The notes below the pieces were generated by a model. It saw nothing but the letters and a program-made list of their open reading frames with translations, did no database searches and was not told where the DNA came from. From CAWGOF01 sp963824225 (lineage in GTDB: Bacteria > Acidobacteriota > Polarisedimenticolia > Polarisedimenticolales > Polarisedimenticolaceae), in the NCBI GenBank assembly GCA_963824225.1, contig CAWGOF010000002.1:372001-436000 (forward strand): a stretch of DNA of 64,000 bases. The letters run 5' to 3'. Of the stretch, positions 24,705 through 33,333 are shown in pieces (position 1 is the first letter of the stretch; each line of letters starts with the position of its first letter). The translations under genes and the position numbers were made by a program.

Positions 24705-26801
24705 TCAGGGCAGCGTGGCCGTGTCGCGGCCGGGCTCCGCGCCTACGCTCGACTGATAGCTCCGTCCCGGACAGTCCGGCGCGAACAGGTAGTACGAGCC
24801 GGTCCCGCTCGACGGGCTCGTCGCATCGGTGAACGACAGTGCGTCGGCCAGCGTTCCCGACGCGTTCGTCCCGTACGTGCCCACCGACGCCAGAGGCCCC
24901 CGAACGTACCGCACGTCGGCGGCGCTCGACCACTCGAACCGCGTCTTGGTCGTCGCTAGAACGGTCTGGCCGAAGATGACTGATCCCTGCCCTAGATTCG
25001 CGACGAACGGACAGTTGTCGGAGACGTTGATCACCGTGTCGGCGTCGGAGTCGAGGTCGCGGCTGTACAGCTCAGGCTTGCCCGACGTGTCCTGGTCCTG
25101 CAGGTACACGGCACGCGTCTCTCCGGTCGCGATCGCGTAGTCCAGCACGCCGAGCGTGCCCGCGACCGTGTTCAGCGCTTCGGGCGCGAGATCGCGGCGG
25201 ACCGGGACGGCGTGGATCCGTGGCGTAGCCGCTCCGGCGCTCGTCGAGCCGACCCCGTACGCGAGCAGCCGCGCCGTGGGCGACGGCAGGAACGCGCTGT
25301 GCACTGTCTGCCCGGCAGCCAGCAGATCGTTCAGCCGCACGAACGCACCGCTCCCGTCGAACGGGACGCTGTATAGGTCCGCGGCGGTACCGAGCACCGG
25401 ATAGACGGCCCGACGTCCGAGAACCGGTGTGCCACGATCCTGGAAGTACCCCGCATCGTACGGAACGACGAGAGAGTGCAGCGTCGCCGGCGCTCCGCCG
25501 CCGATCGCCACACGGTACAGCTCCACCGTTCCGGGAACGCTCTGATCCGCCTCGTACAGCACGGTCGCGCTGTCGGGACCCACGTTCACGCTGTCCGCGA
25601 TCTGCGTTCCCGCGAGCGGCGTGTTGAGCCGAATCGAGGACGACGCGACCGCCACCTGCGCGCTGTACACCTCGATGACGCCCGCCGTCGTCTGGTCGGC
25701 CAGGTACGCGACGCGCGTACCATCCGGGCTGAGCGCAAGCGCCACGACGCCGTCGCCGGCCATCGCCGCGTCGAGACGGAGCTTCGTACCCCCGCCGATC
25801 GGCACGCTGAAGATCTCGGTCCGGCCGAGCACGAGCTCATCCGCGGTGTACACGACCCGGGCGCTGTTCGGCGTGATCGCCGCAAGCGACACCGAGCCGA
25901 GGGCCAGGCTGAGCTGGATGTCCGAGCCGGGGGCTGCGGCGGCGAGCGGAACGCTGAACCACTGGTACACGCCGTCGGTCACCGCATCCGCCGAGTAGAT
26001 CGCCCGCACGCTGTCGGGGCTGAAATCGGCGAACACCACGGTGCCCGCGGCGATCGTGCGCCGCGCGTCGCTGATCTGCTTGGCCGACGCAGCGGTCGCG
26101 ATCGACGCCGCGTAGAGCTCGCTGCCTCCGCCGCCGAACGCCGTATCGGGCGCGAGAAACAGCGCCCAGGCGCCGCTCGGCGCGAGGCCGAACGCGCTGA
26201 CCGGCCGTTGCGCGGCCAGATTGAGCTGCACGGCCGCGCTCGCGCCGTCGATCGGAGCGCTGAACAGGTCGTCGTTCCCGCCCCCGGCGTTTGCATCGGC
26301 ACGGAACACGACGCGCGCGCTGTCCGACGTGATCTGGAACGCGCTCACGCCGAGGTCGCCCGCGCCGAACGGCAAGCCGGCGCTGATCTTGATCGGCGCC
26401 GCGGTGCCGTCGACACGCACGCTGTACAGCTCGGTCCGGGCCAGGACCTCCTGATCGGCGATGTACACGGCGTACGTCCCGTTCGGGCTGACGGCGAACG
26501 AGCGGACGTAGCCGACCATCGGCAGGCCCGAGATCTTGCGCGTTGCAGCGATCGCCGGCTCGACCGACCGCGAGAGCGTCCCGAACAGCGGCCGCTCTTC
26601 CCGTGGACGCTCCGCGAGATCGATCCGCGTGGCCCCCGGTCCGTACGTCCGCACGCCGGGCGCTTGCGGGCTCGCCGCGGGCTCGCTCGACTCTCGCGGC
26701 GGTCGCACGCGCGACGGCTCGGCCAGGGCGCCCCCGGCCACGAGCAACGCCAGCCCCAGGCTCAGCCCGACCCCGATCGCACGCGATCTGCCTCTCGCCA
26801 T
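24705..26801 (-). CDS. Secreted TolB-like beta-propeller protein
   Basis: 698 residues with a signal peptide (MARGRSRAIGVGLSLGLALL). About ten blades follow of the form SPDGTRVAYLADQ/ELYSVxVxG, e.g. VSPNGTYAVYIADQ, FSPDSVRAIYSAD and LSPDGTRVAYLADQ. These are WD40-like/TolB propeller repeats. The C-terminus carries a DSDADTVINVSDNCPFVANL segment like a thrombospondin type 3 repeat, then a beta module ending FAPDCPGRSYQ. It is likely an extracellular binding protein. GGAAG precedes the ATG at 26801. It follows the Cys-repeat gene by 23 bases and is probably co-transcribed with it. Confidence 0.8.
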   Translation of the reverse strand: MARGRSRAIGVGLSLGLALLVAGGALAEPSRVRPPRESSEPAASPQAPGVRTYGPGATRIDLAERPREERPLFGTLSRSVEPAIAATRKISGLPMVGYVRSFAVSPNGTYAVYIADQEVLARTELYSVRVDGTAAPIKISAGLPFGAGDLGVSAFQITSDSARVVFRADANAGGGNDDLFSAPIDGASAAVQLNLAAQRPVSAFGLAPSGAWALFLAPDTAFGGGGSELYAASIATAASAKQISDARRTIAAGTVVFADFSPDSVRAIYSADAVTDGVYQWFSVPLAAAAPGSDIQLSLALGSVSLAAITPNSARVVYTADELVLGRTEIFSVPIGGGTKLRLDAAMAGDGVVALALSPDGTRVAYLADQTTAGVIEVYSAQVAVASSSIRLNTPLAGTQIADSVNVGPDSATVLYEADQSVPGTVELYRVAIGGGAPATLHSLVVPYDAGYFQDRGTPVLGRRAVYPVLGTAADLYSVPFDGSGAFVRLNDLLAAGQTVHSAFLPSPTARLLAYGVGSTSAGAATPRIHAVPVRRDLAPEALNTVAGTLGVLDYAIATGETRAVYLQDQDTSGKPELYSRDLDSDADTVINVSDNCPFVANLGQGSVIFGQTVLATTKTRFEWSSAADVRYVRGPLASVGTYGTNASGTLADALSFTDATSPSSGTGSYYLFAPDCPGRSYQSSVGAEPGRDTATLP

Positions 26802-26824
26802 GTCAACTTCCGCGCCCTCAGGTC

Positions 26825-29695
26825 TCAGGGCCTGAGGGTGAAACCGGCCCGGAACACCCGTGAGTCGGGCATCCGGACGCTGATGACGTACACACCCAAC
26901 GGAAGGTCCTTCGTCCGCAGCTGGAAATCGCACTGGGTCGAGGTGCAGGCGAAGGCCGGGTCGTTCGGATTCGCGTTGTTGGCCCCGTTGACATTCGTGA
27001 GCGGCTGCGGCCCGAGCGTCTGGTGCACGACGGCGACGATCGACGGCACCGGATCGATGCCCGACGTTACGAGGAGCTGGCCCCCGCAGAACAGCTGCAG
27101 CTTGAGCGGCACCGTCTTCGTCTTGTTGAACGAGCCGTTCGAGTAGTAGACCGGCCCGCCGTCGGGCATGAGGCGTGCATTGACCGGCGCCAGGAAGCCA
27201 GCCAGGCCGTCGTACGTTTCGCCGTCGATGTCGGTCGCCGGGTTGCAGACGCGCCCGATGCCGAGGACGAACGGCATCGTGGCCTCGGTCGGTCCGTTGT
27301 GATCCCCGCGCAGCTTTAGCTCGAACACGCGACCGACGTCCGAGTCCTGTCCGGGCGGGAGGGTCAACGAGAACGGGACCGTGTTGGTCTTCGGATCGAC
27401 GACAGCCGGCGTGTCGCAGTCCCCGCCCCCGCCGTAGGCCGGGAAGTCGGGATAGGACGACGTATCGCCGGTCAGGACGATCAGCTGCGGGTTGAACTCG
27501 TCGGGTGGGCTCGACAGCGTGCCGATCGGGTTCAGGACCCCCGCCGTTCCGATGTTCTGCACCGACACGGTGAGTGAGCAGGTCTCGCCAGGCTGGCACA
27601 GACCGTCGCCCGAGGTGTCCTGGACGAACACCGCGATCGGCGACGGCAGGAACGGCGGGATCTCGACCTCGGGTGCCGGAACGATCAGCGAGCACGGACC
27701 CTGGCCGAACGGTTGGCCGTCCTTCGTGATCGTCGCGATCGTGAAGATCTCCTTGCCGGCGATCGCGCCGGCCTGGCAGCGGGTGAACGTCCCGCCGGGC
27801 GGGATCGTCTCGGTGACCGGCGTGACGTCGCAGACGGGGGCCTCGATCGCCGAACCGCTCGACACCGCTAGGCGTGAGCGGGAGCGGGCCGTCGACCGCG
27901 GAGCGGGTTCGACGCCGCGACCGACACGGTCGGCCCGCGATTCGCGCGATGTCGCGTCACCCGGCAAGAACAGCAGCAAGTCGCCCGTCGTCGCCGCGGC
28001 CGGGCTGCACACGCAGGACTGCCCCTGGCTACACGTGCCCTGGCCCGACGAGGGACAGCCCGAGAAGTCGCAGGTATGGCCGCACGCGCCGCAGTTCAGC
28101 GGGTCGGTGTTCGTGTTCGTGCAGCGGTTGTTGCACGCGGTGGGCGTCGGCGGCCGACAGGTTCGGCACGATCCCGACGAGCAGATCTGGTTCGCCCCGC
28201 AGGCGTTCCCGCATGCGCCGCAGTTGAGCGGATCGGCTTGCAGGTCGACGCACTGGTCACCGCACAGCGTCTTGCCCGGACAGATCGGCTGGCACGAGCC
28301 CGAGTTGCACAGCTCGTCGGCACCGCAGGTGTTCCCGCAGCCGCCGCAGTTGCCGTGGTCGGTCAGCGGATCGACGCACTGGTCGCCGCACAGCAGCTCG
28401 CCCGCGGGACAGTCGGGCTCGCACGCTCCCGCCGTGCAGCGGTACTGGGACGGGCAGGCGTTCCCGCAGGATCCGCAGTTGGCCTCGTCCGTCTGGAGAT
28501 CGGCACACGCGTCCCCGCACACGGTCAGTCCCGGAGCGCAGGTCGATTCGCAGGCCCCCAGCGAGCATACGAACCGGTTCGCGCACTCGACGTCGCACGC
28601 GCCGCAGTGGTCGGGATCGCTCTGCAGGTTGAAGCACGTGTCGCCGCACAGGGTCTCGCCCGGCGGGCAGTCGGGCTCGCACGCGCCCTCGGTGCAGCGG
28701 TAGAACGGGTCGCACGCCGCGCCGCAGGCACCGCAGTTCGCCTCGTCGGTCTCGAGGTCGACGCACATGTCGCCGCACAGCGTCTGACCTGGCGGGCAGT
28801 CGGGCTCGCATGCCCCGTCGGTGCAGCGGTACAGCAGATCGCAGGCCGCGCCGCAGGCGCCGCAGTTCGCCTCGTCCGACGTCAGGTCGACGCACGTGTC
28901 GCCGCACAGCGTTTGACCTGCGGGGCAGATCGGTTCGCACGAGCCCTCGGAGCAGAACTCGTCGCCGGCGCACGTCACGCCACAGCCGCCGCAGTTGTTC
29001 GGGTCGGTCAGGTAGAACTGACATCCGTCGTCGCAGATCGTCATCTGCGGCTCGGGGCAGCACGCGGGCTGCTCGACGCTGACGATGAGCGGGCCGCCGG
29101 TCTGGTTCGTGATCGTCTGCTCGAAGCGCCCCGGTGCGTACGTGCCACCGCACGTCGCGACCGTCTTCTCGGGGCTGAAGAACGTCACCAGGCTCGAGGT
29201 CAAGGACGCGCTCGACACGGTGACGTCGGTCGGGAACACCGACTTTCCGGGAACGACGAACGATCCGCCGATGGTCTCGCCCGGAGGACGGACGCCACCC
29301 GGAGAGTTCGACACGACCGGGATGCCTCGCGCGTCGAGTCGGAACACGACGGGGCTCAGGATCGAGTACACCTGCGAGACGGTCGTCCACTCCCACTTCG
29401 TGCCCACGGAAGGACCGGCGGTCACGAACGCCTCGAACCCGCCGGGCCCCGCGCCGTCCCAGTCGAAGTCGAACGACTTGCCGATCGCGTTGTTGTAGAT
29501 GACGTTCTCGATCTTGACCGGGTAGGACTGGAGCACGCGCGTGACGACGCGGCTCTCGGCACCGTTCGCCGGATTGCCGTCGAGGTCGAGCGCTTGCTCG
29601 GCGGCGCGCGTCTCGAGCGCCGGCAGCGCCAGCGACGCGATCAGCACGTAGGCCACAACGCGCCTCGCGTGCGGCAGACGACTCGTCCTGCGCAT
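26825..29695 (-). CDS. Secreted Cys-repeat protein (myxobacterial-style CGxxC/NCGACG repeats)
   Basis: 956 residues: signal peptide (about 1-31), an N-terminal beta domain (about 35-210), eight Cys-rich repeats (about 212-550), a linker, and C-terminal beta-sandwich modules (about 600-956, with CQPGETCSLTVSVQNIGTAG). Each repeat has the form LCGDxCVDLxxDxxNCGACGxxC, then RCxxGACExxC, presumably disulphide-locked. Such repeats mark big secreted or cell-surface proteins of myxobacteria. The gene is intact. The 146-base gap upstream should hold its promoter, but no clear box was recognised. Confidence 0.82.
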   Translation of the reverse strand: MRRTSRLPHARRVVAYVLIASLALPALETRAAEQALDLDGNPANGAESRVVTRVLQSYPVKIENVIYNNAIGKSFDFDWDGAGPGGFEAFVTAGPSVGTKWEWTTVSQVYSILSPVVFRLDARGIPVVSNSPGGVRPPGETIGGSFVVPGKSVFPTDVTVSSASLTSSLVTFFSPEKTVATCGGTYAPGRFEQTITNQTGGPLIVSVEQPACCPEPQMTICDDGCQFYLTDPNNCGGCGVTCAGDEFCSEGSCEPICPAGQTLCGDTCVDLTSDEANCGACGAACDLLYRCTDGACEPDCPPGQTLCGDMCVDLETDEANCGACGAACDPFYRCTEGACEPDCPPGETLCGDTCFNLQSDPDHCGACDVECANRFVCSLGACESTCAPGLTVCGDACADLQTDEANCGSCGNACPSQYRCTAGACEPDCPAGELLCGDQCVDPLTDHGNCGGCGNTCGADELCNSGSCQPICPGKTLCGDQCVDLQADPLNCGACGNACGANQICSSGSCRTCRPPTPTACNNRCTNTNTDPLNCGACGHTCDFSGCPSSGQGTCSQGQSCVCSPAAATTGDLLLFLPGDATSRESRADRVGRGVEPAPRSTARSRSRLAVSSGSAIEAPVCDVTPVTETIPPGGTFTRCQAGAIAGKEIFTIATITKDGQPFGQGPCSLIVPAPEVEIPPFLPSPIAVFVQDTSGDGLCQPGETCSLTVSVQNIGTAGVLNPIGTLSSPPDEFNPQLIVLTGDTSSYPDFPAYGGGGDCDTPAVVDPKTNTVPFSLTLPPGQDSDVGRVFELKLRGDHNGPTEATMPFVLGIGRVCNPATDIDGETYDGLAGFLAPVNARLMPDGGPVYYSNGSFNKTKTVPLKLQLFCGGQLLVTSGIDPVPSIVAVVHQTLGPQPLTNVNGANNANPNDPAFACTSTQCDFQLRTKDLPLGVYVISVRMPDSRVFRAGFTLRP
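28055..29062 (-). repeat. In-gene array of about eight Cys-rich repeats
   Basis: About eight units of roughly 125-130 bases encode 42-44 residues each, sharing TLCGDxCVDLxxDxxNCGACG. Adjacent units are clearly diverged at the DNA level except the second and third, which differ at few residues (both with ANCGACGAACD, YRCT and GACEPDC). This suggests old expansion with one more recent duplication. Confidence 0.75.
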
Positions 29696-29841
29696 GGCTC
29701 CCCCCGTCACCGCGACGATAAATCCCCGCAGATGCCCACCGGCGTTGGTGATTGTACGCACAGGTTGCACTGCGGGACCACGTGTTTCGGGCCCATTTCT
29801 GCCCGGAAGGGTAGCACGGACGGCGTTTTCGGCGTTCGACC

Positions 29842-30888
29842 TCAGTCGCCGGCCCGGCGCGGGCGCGGGCGCGGGCGCGATCCGGAGACGGTCGTTTCGC
29901 CGTGCGGGTCGGTGGAACTCGTCCCGCTCCCGCCCGCCGGCGCGCGCGACGACTGCGGAAACAGCTTTGCCAGATAAGTAGCCAGGGTCACGATCGTCGG
30001 CCCATACCCCTTGTGATACATGAAGTACTCGAGGTCGTAGCCCATCGTGCCGGCGTCGGCGTACCGGTCGTCGGGGGTGAACGCCACGGCGCGATCGACG
30101 ATCGCCGCGAGCATCGGCGGCACATCGGGCGCAACGGTCGCGACCTGCGGAACCGCCGTCGTGCGCACGCGCTCGAGCCACGCTTCGCGCGAGCGCACGT
30201 CCTGTGGATGCGGCCGGTGTCCGGCGAGCATCTCCCACAGCACGAGGCCGAGCGAGTACAGGTCCGAGCGCTGATCGGTCGGCTCGAGCCGCGCCTGCTC
30301 GGGCGACAGGTACGCATACTTGCCGAGCAGCCGGCGCTCGTCGCCTTCCAGAGCCAGGCTGCGCGCCTTGGCGATGCCGAAGTCACCGATCTTGACCTCT
30401 CCGAACCAGGTTACGAGCAAGTTACGCGGCGACACGTCACGGTGCACGACGCCCAGCGGGATGCCGTCTGTGCCGGTCTGCTTGTGCGCGTACTCGAGGC
30501 CCCGGCACACGCGCGAGGCGATGAACGCCGCGAGCTCGAGCGGGAGGCGCCGTCGCGTCTCCGTGTGACGGGCCAGGATCTCGCGCAGGTTCACGCCTTC
30601 CACGTACTCCATCACGATGTACAGGATCTCCGACGCCCGGCCGAGGTGGTACACCTGCACGATGTTCTGGTGCACGAGATCGGCGACGAGCTTGGCCTCG
30701 CCGATGAACATGCGGACGAACTCGGCGTCACCGGAGTAGCGCTCGAGGATCGTTTTGACCGCCACGGTCTTCTCGAACCCCTCGACCCCGTGCTGGACCG
30801 CCTGGTACACGTGGCCCATGCCACCCTTGGCGATCGTGCGGACGATCGACAGGCGGAGCGGACCGGTGATCTCGATGGGATGTGGCAC
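29842..30888 (-). CDS. Hanks-type Ser/Thr protein kinase
   Basis: 348 residues with a complete kinase core: glycine loop KGGMGH (21-26), Lys45 in AVKTI, Glu64, catalytic HRDVSPRN (Asp151, Asn156), DFG (Asp169) and SPEQ. After the kinase domain (to about 285) come a short helical stretch and a Pro/Arg-rich tail. There is no transmembrane helix, so the kinase is cytoplasmic. The GTG at 30888 is chosen because residues further upstream are low-complexity Arg-rich sequence. It is divergent from a PP2C phosphatase across 103 bases containing a near-perfect palindrome, so the two probably oppose each other. Confidence 0.88.
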   Translation of the reverse strand: MPHPIEITGPLRLSIVRTIAKGGMGHVYQAVQHGVEGFEKTVAVKTILERYSGDAEFVRMFIGEAKLVADLVHQNIVQVYHLGRASEILYIVMEYVEGVNLREILARHTETRRRLPLELAAFIASRVCRGLEYAHKQTGTDGIPLGVVHRDVSPRNLLVTWFGEVKIGDFGIAKARSLALEGDERRLLGKYAYLSPEQARLEPTDQRSDLYSLGLVLWEMLAGHRPHPQDVRSREAWLERVRTTAVPQVATVAPDVPPMLAAIVDRAVAFTPDDRYADAGTMGYDLEYFMYHKGYGPTIVTLATYLAKLFPQSSRAPAGGSGTSSTDPHGETTVSGSRPRPRPRRAGD

Positions 30889-30931
30889 GCCGGCGCCCCG
30901 GGATCGCGGACCGGCTCGCCGTCGTGGCCGC

Positions 30932-30961
30932 CGGCGCCCGGAGTATATACTCCAGGCGCCG
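30932..30961. promoter_or_regulatory. 30-bp palindrome shared by the kinase and phosphatase genes
   Basis: A perfect 14-bp core GGAGTATATACTCC (30940-30953) is flanked on each side by one mismatched base and then by CGGCGCC/GGCGCCG arms, giving 30 bp of dyad symmetry with a single mismatch. TATATA at its centre could serve as a -10 box on both strands, with starts about 36 bases (phosphatase) and 49 bases (kinase) downstream. It is the only AT-rich spot in the intergenic region. It is a candidate two-way promoter-operator. Confidence 0.65.
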
Positions 30962-30991
30962 CGCGGCGGCCTTGCGCGACGGCACGCACGC

Positions 30992-32260
30992 ATGGCGCGC
31001 ACTCGCAAGACCGAACCACACCTGACGCCGGAGGCCCTCGAGCGGATCCTCGAGGTGACCCGGCGCCTCGCGGCTCCGATCGAGCTCCGCACCCTGCTCG
31101 GCGAGATCGTCGATGCGGCGCGGGTCGTGCTGCGGGCCGATCGCGGCTCGGTGTTCCTGTACGATCCGCAGGCTCACGAGCTCGTGACCGCCGTGGCGAC
31201 CGGGGTGGGAACCCTGCGCTTCCCGGCGGACCGCGGCATCGCCGGCGAGTGCGCCAAGAGCCGCAGCGTGGTCAACGTCCCCGACTGCTACGCCGATCCG
31301 CGGTTCAACCCCGAAGCCGATCGGCAGACGGGGTACCGGACCCGCTGCCTGCTCGCGGTCCCGCTCGTCGGCGACGACAATTCGTTGGTCGGGGTGCTGC
31401 AGATCCTCAACAAGGCCGACGGTGTTTTCGATGCCGTCGACGAGCGCACGGCGACGACGCTCGCCGCACAGTGCGCGGTCGCGATCCGCCGCGCGCAGAT
31501 GACCGAGCAGCTCGTGGCCAAGGAGAAGCTCGACCGCGAGCTCGCGCTCGCGCGGGACATCCAGATCGCGCTCTTACCGCGCAGCGCGCCCGACCTTCCG
31601 GGCTACGAGCTGGCCGGCCTGAGCCGCCCGGCGGAGCTGACGGGCGGCGACACGTTCGACTTCATCCCGCTGAGCGACGATCGGCTGATCCTCCTCCTCG
31701 GCGACGCGACGGGGCACGGCATCGGACCTGCGCTGAGCGTGACCCAGGTGCGGTCGATGCTCCGCATCGCGGTGCGCCTGGGCGCGCCGATCGACGAGGC
31801 GTACCGGCACATCAACGACCAGCTGGTCGACGACCTGTCGGCGAATCGCGCGGTGACCGCGTTTCTCGGGCTGCTCGACGCCCGGACGAACGAGCTGTCG
31901 TTCCACGCCGCGGGCCAGGCGCCGTTGCTGCACTGGCACGCGGCGAGCGGCACGTTCGAGTGGATCGGCGCGACGTCGATGCCGATGGGGTTCTTCCCGC
32001 AGCGCAAGCCCCCGACGGCTCGCACGTTACGGTTCGAGCCCGGGGACGTGCTCGGGCTCCTGACCGACGGAGTGTACGAGTGCGAGGACCCGGCGGAGCG
32101 AGCGCTCGGAACGGCGGGGGTCGAAGCGCTGTGGCGGACGCCGCTCGACGAGCCGATGGCACGGCTCGCCGAGCGGATCGCGGAGCGCGTGCAGGAGCAC
32201 GCAGGCGGGCAGCCTCAGGCCGACGACGTCACGATCGTCCTGGCGCGCCGCCTGCCGTAG
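30992..32260 (+). CDS. GAF-domain PP2C/SpoIIE-type (RsbU-like) serine phosphatase
   Basis: 422 residues. A GAF sensor domain (about 20-175: SVFLYDPQ, GIAGECAKS, CLLAVPLVGDD) joins through a helix (KEKLDRELALARDIQIALLP) to a PP2C_SIG phosphatase (about 205-420). Metal-binding Asp motifs are GGDTFDF, GDATGHGIGPAL, TDGVYE and ADDVTIVL. RsbU-type enzymes dephosphorylate anti-anti-sigma factors; no such factor is in this window. The divergent Ser/Thr kinase is a likely counterpart. Confidence 0.9.
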   Translation: MARTRKTEPHLTPEALERILEVTRRLAAPIELRTLLGEIVDAARVVLRADRGSVFLYDPQAHELVTAVATGVGTLRFPADRGIAGECAKSRSVVNVPDCYADPRFNPEADRQTGYRTRCLLAVPLVGDDNSLVGVLQILNKADGVFDAVDERTATTLAAQCAVAIRRAQMTEQLVAKEKLDRELALARDIQIALLPRSAPDLPGYELAGLSRPAELTGGDTFDFIPLSDDRLILLLGDATGHGIGPALSVTQVRSMLRIAVRLGAPIDEAYRHINDQLVDDLSANRAVTAFLGLLDARTNELSFHAAGQAPLLHWHAASGTFEWIGATSMPMGFFPQRKPPTARTLRFEPGDVLGLLTDGVYECEDPAERALGTAGVEALWRTPLDEPMARLAERIAERVQEHAGGQPQADDVTIVLARRLP

Positions 32261-32261
32261 G

Positions 32262-32597
32262 TCAGGCCTTCTTCTCCTTCGGCGCTTCCATCTTCGTCGC
32301 GGTGATCCACTTCTTGCCGTCCTTCTCGGCGACGGTGCCGGTCACCACGGCGGCCTTCTCGCCCTTGCATGCGTGGCCGTACTGCTCGCTGACGTCGTTC
32401 TTCACGACGTAGTACTGCGTCGCGGCGCCACCCTGATCGACGACCAGGACGTTCTGGCACTCCTTGGCGTCCTCGGCGTGGAGACTGCACTTGGCGCAGG
32501 TGATCTTGCCCTCGACCGTCACTGCGTCATCGCTGGCCACGGCGAACGTCGAGAGGGCCAGGAGCGCGACCAGCAGGCAGATGCTCGTCTTCTTCAT
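32262..32597 (-). CDS. Small exported DUF6370-like protein
   Basis: 111 residues: signal peptide (MKKTSICLLVALLALSTFAV), then VEGKITCAKCSLH, CQNVLVV and YYVVKNDVSEQYG, with a CxxC pair and basic tail. The CAKC...CQ...YYxxxNDVS pattern matches small periplasmic proteins of the DUF6370 kind, whose role is unknown; the cysteines could bind metal. AGGAG precedes the ATG. It lies 72 bases downstream of the translation-factor gene and convergent with the phosphatase, one base apart. Confidence 0.7.
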   Translation of the reverse strand: MKKTSICLLVALLALSTFAVASDDAVTVEGKITCAKCSLHAEDAKECQNVLVVDQGGAATQYYVVKNDVSEQYGHACKGEKAAVVTGTVAEKDGKKWITATKMEAPKEKKA

Positions 32598-32669
32598 GCC
32601 CGAATCTCCTCTTTCTGGTTCCGAGTACGGACGGCGCGGATTGTACCGGCGCGACCCCGGAGCGTCCAC

Positions 32670-33236
32670 CTACGCCCGCCGCACGAACTCGAGCGTCCGC
32701 GGATTGACCAGGATCCGCTCGCCGCTATCGACGAACAGGGGCACGCGGATGCTCAGGCCGTTCGTCAGCGTGGCTTCCTTGAGGTTCTTCCCGCTCGCGG
32801 TGTCGCTGCGCGAGCCTCCCCCGGCCATGTCCACCTCGGCCTCGACGTACTGCGGCAGGTCGACGCCCACGACGTTCCCGTCCCACACCACCGAGGACAG
32901 CTGCAGACCCTCGGTCAGCCACGGGACCATTCCGGGTAGACGCTCGTTGGCCAGCGCGAACTGCTCGTACGATCCGAGGTCCATGAAATGACACGAGTCG
33001 CCGTCGCCGTACAGGAACTGCACCTGGCGAAACCCGACGTCCGGCACCTCGAACTTCTCGCCACCCTTGAACGTCCGGTCGACGAGCGTACCGGTCAGCA
33101 CGCTGCGCAGCTTGCAGCGCACGAGGGTCGCCGCTCCGCGAGCCGAGGGGGTCTGGACCGTGAAATCCTCGATCGTGTACGGCTCACCGTCGGTGAGGAT
33201 CCGGCCTCCGCGCTTGAACTCTCCCGTCGTGATCAT
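32670..33236 (-). CDS. efp: Elongation factor P family protein with Arg-tipped loop (EfpL/YeiP-like loop)
   Basis: 188 residues, three beta domains as in EF-P. N-terminal KOW-like MITTGEFKRGGRILTDGEPY; the functional loop reads TPSARGAATLVR with Arg33 at the tip, where classical EF-P has a modified Lys in PGKG. The SARGAATL form is that of the EF-P-like factor YeiP/EfpL. The OB domains have VQFLYGDGDSCHFMDLGSYE and GLSIRVPLFVDSGERI. EF-P factors rescue ribosomes stalled on proline runs. Whether this is the only EF-P in the genome is not visible here. Divergent from the GST gene. Confidence 0.85.
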   Translation of the reverse strand: MITTGEFKRGGRILTDGEPYTIEDFTVQTPSARGAATLVRCKLRSVLTGTLVDRTFKGGEKFEVPDVGFRQVQFLYGDGDSCHFMDLGSYEQFALANERLPGMVPWLTEGLQLSSVVWDGNVVGVDLPQYVEAEVDMAGGGSRSDTASGKNLKEATLTNGLSIRVPLFVDSGERILVNPRTLEFVRRA

Positions 33237-33333
33237 CCGCTCTCCCCGGGTCCGTCGCGCGGACCGCGCGCTCCAGTGTAGCGAGGCGCCCCACGGGAGG
33301 CGAGTACAGTAGGTCGCTCGCTCGGAGGTGCCG

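Noticed and set aside
26802..27695. Extension of the beta-propeller gene upstream to 27695
   Set aside because: The added 298 codons lie inside the Cys-repeat gene in another frame and show no similarity; a signal peptide begins at 26801.
28055..29062. Possible CRISPR array from regular repeats
   Set aside because: The units are coding, in frame, variable in sequence and give disulphide-rich protein repeats; there are no uniform spacers or cas genes.
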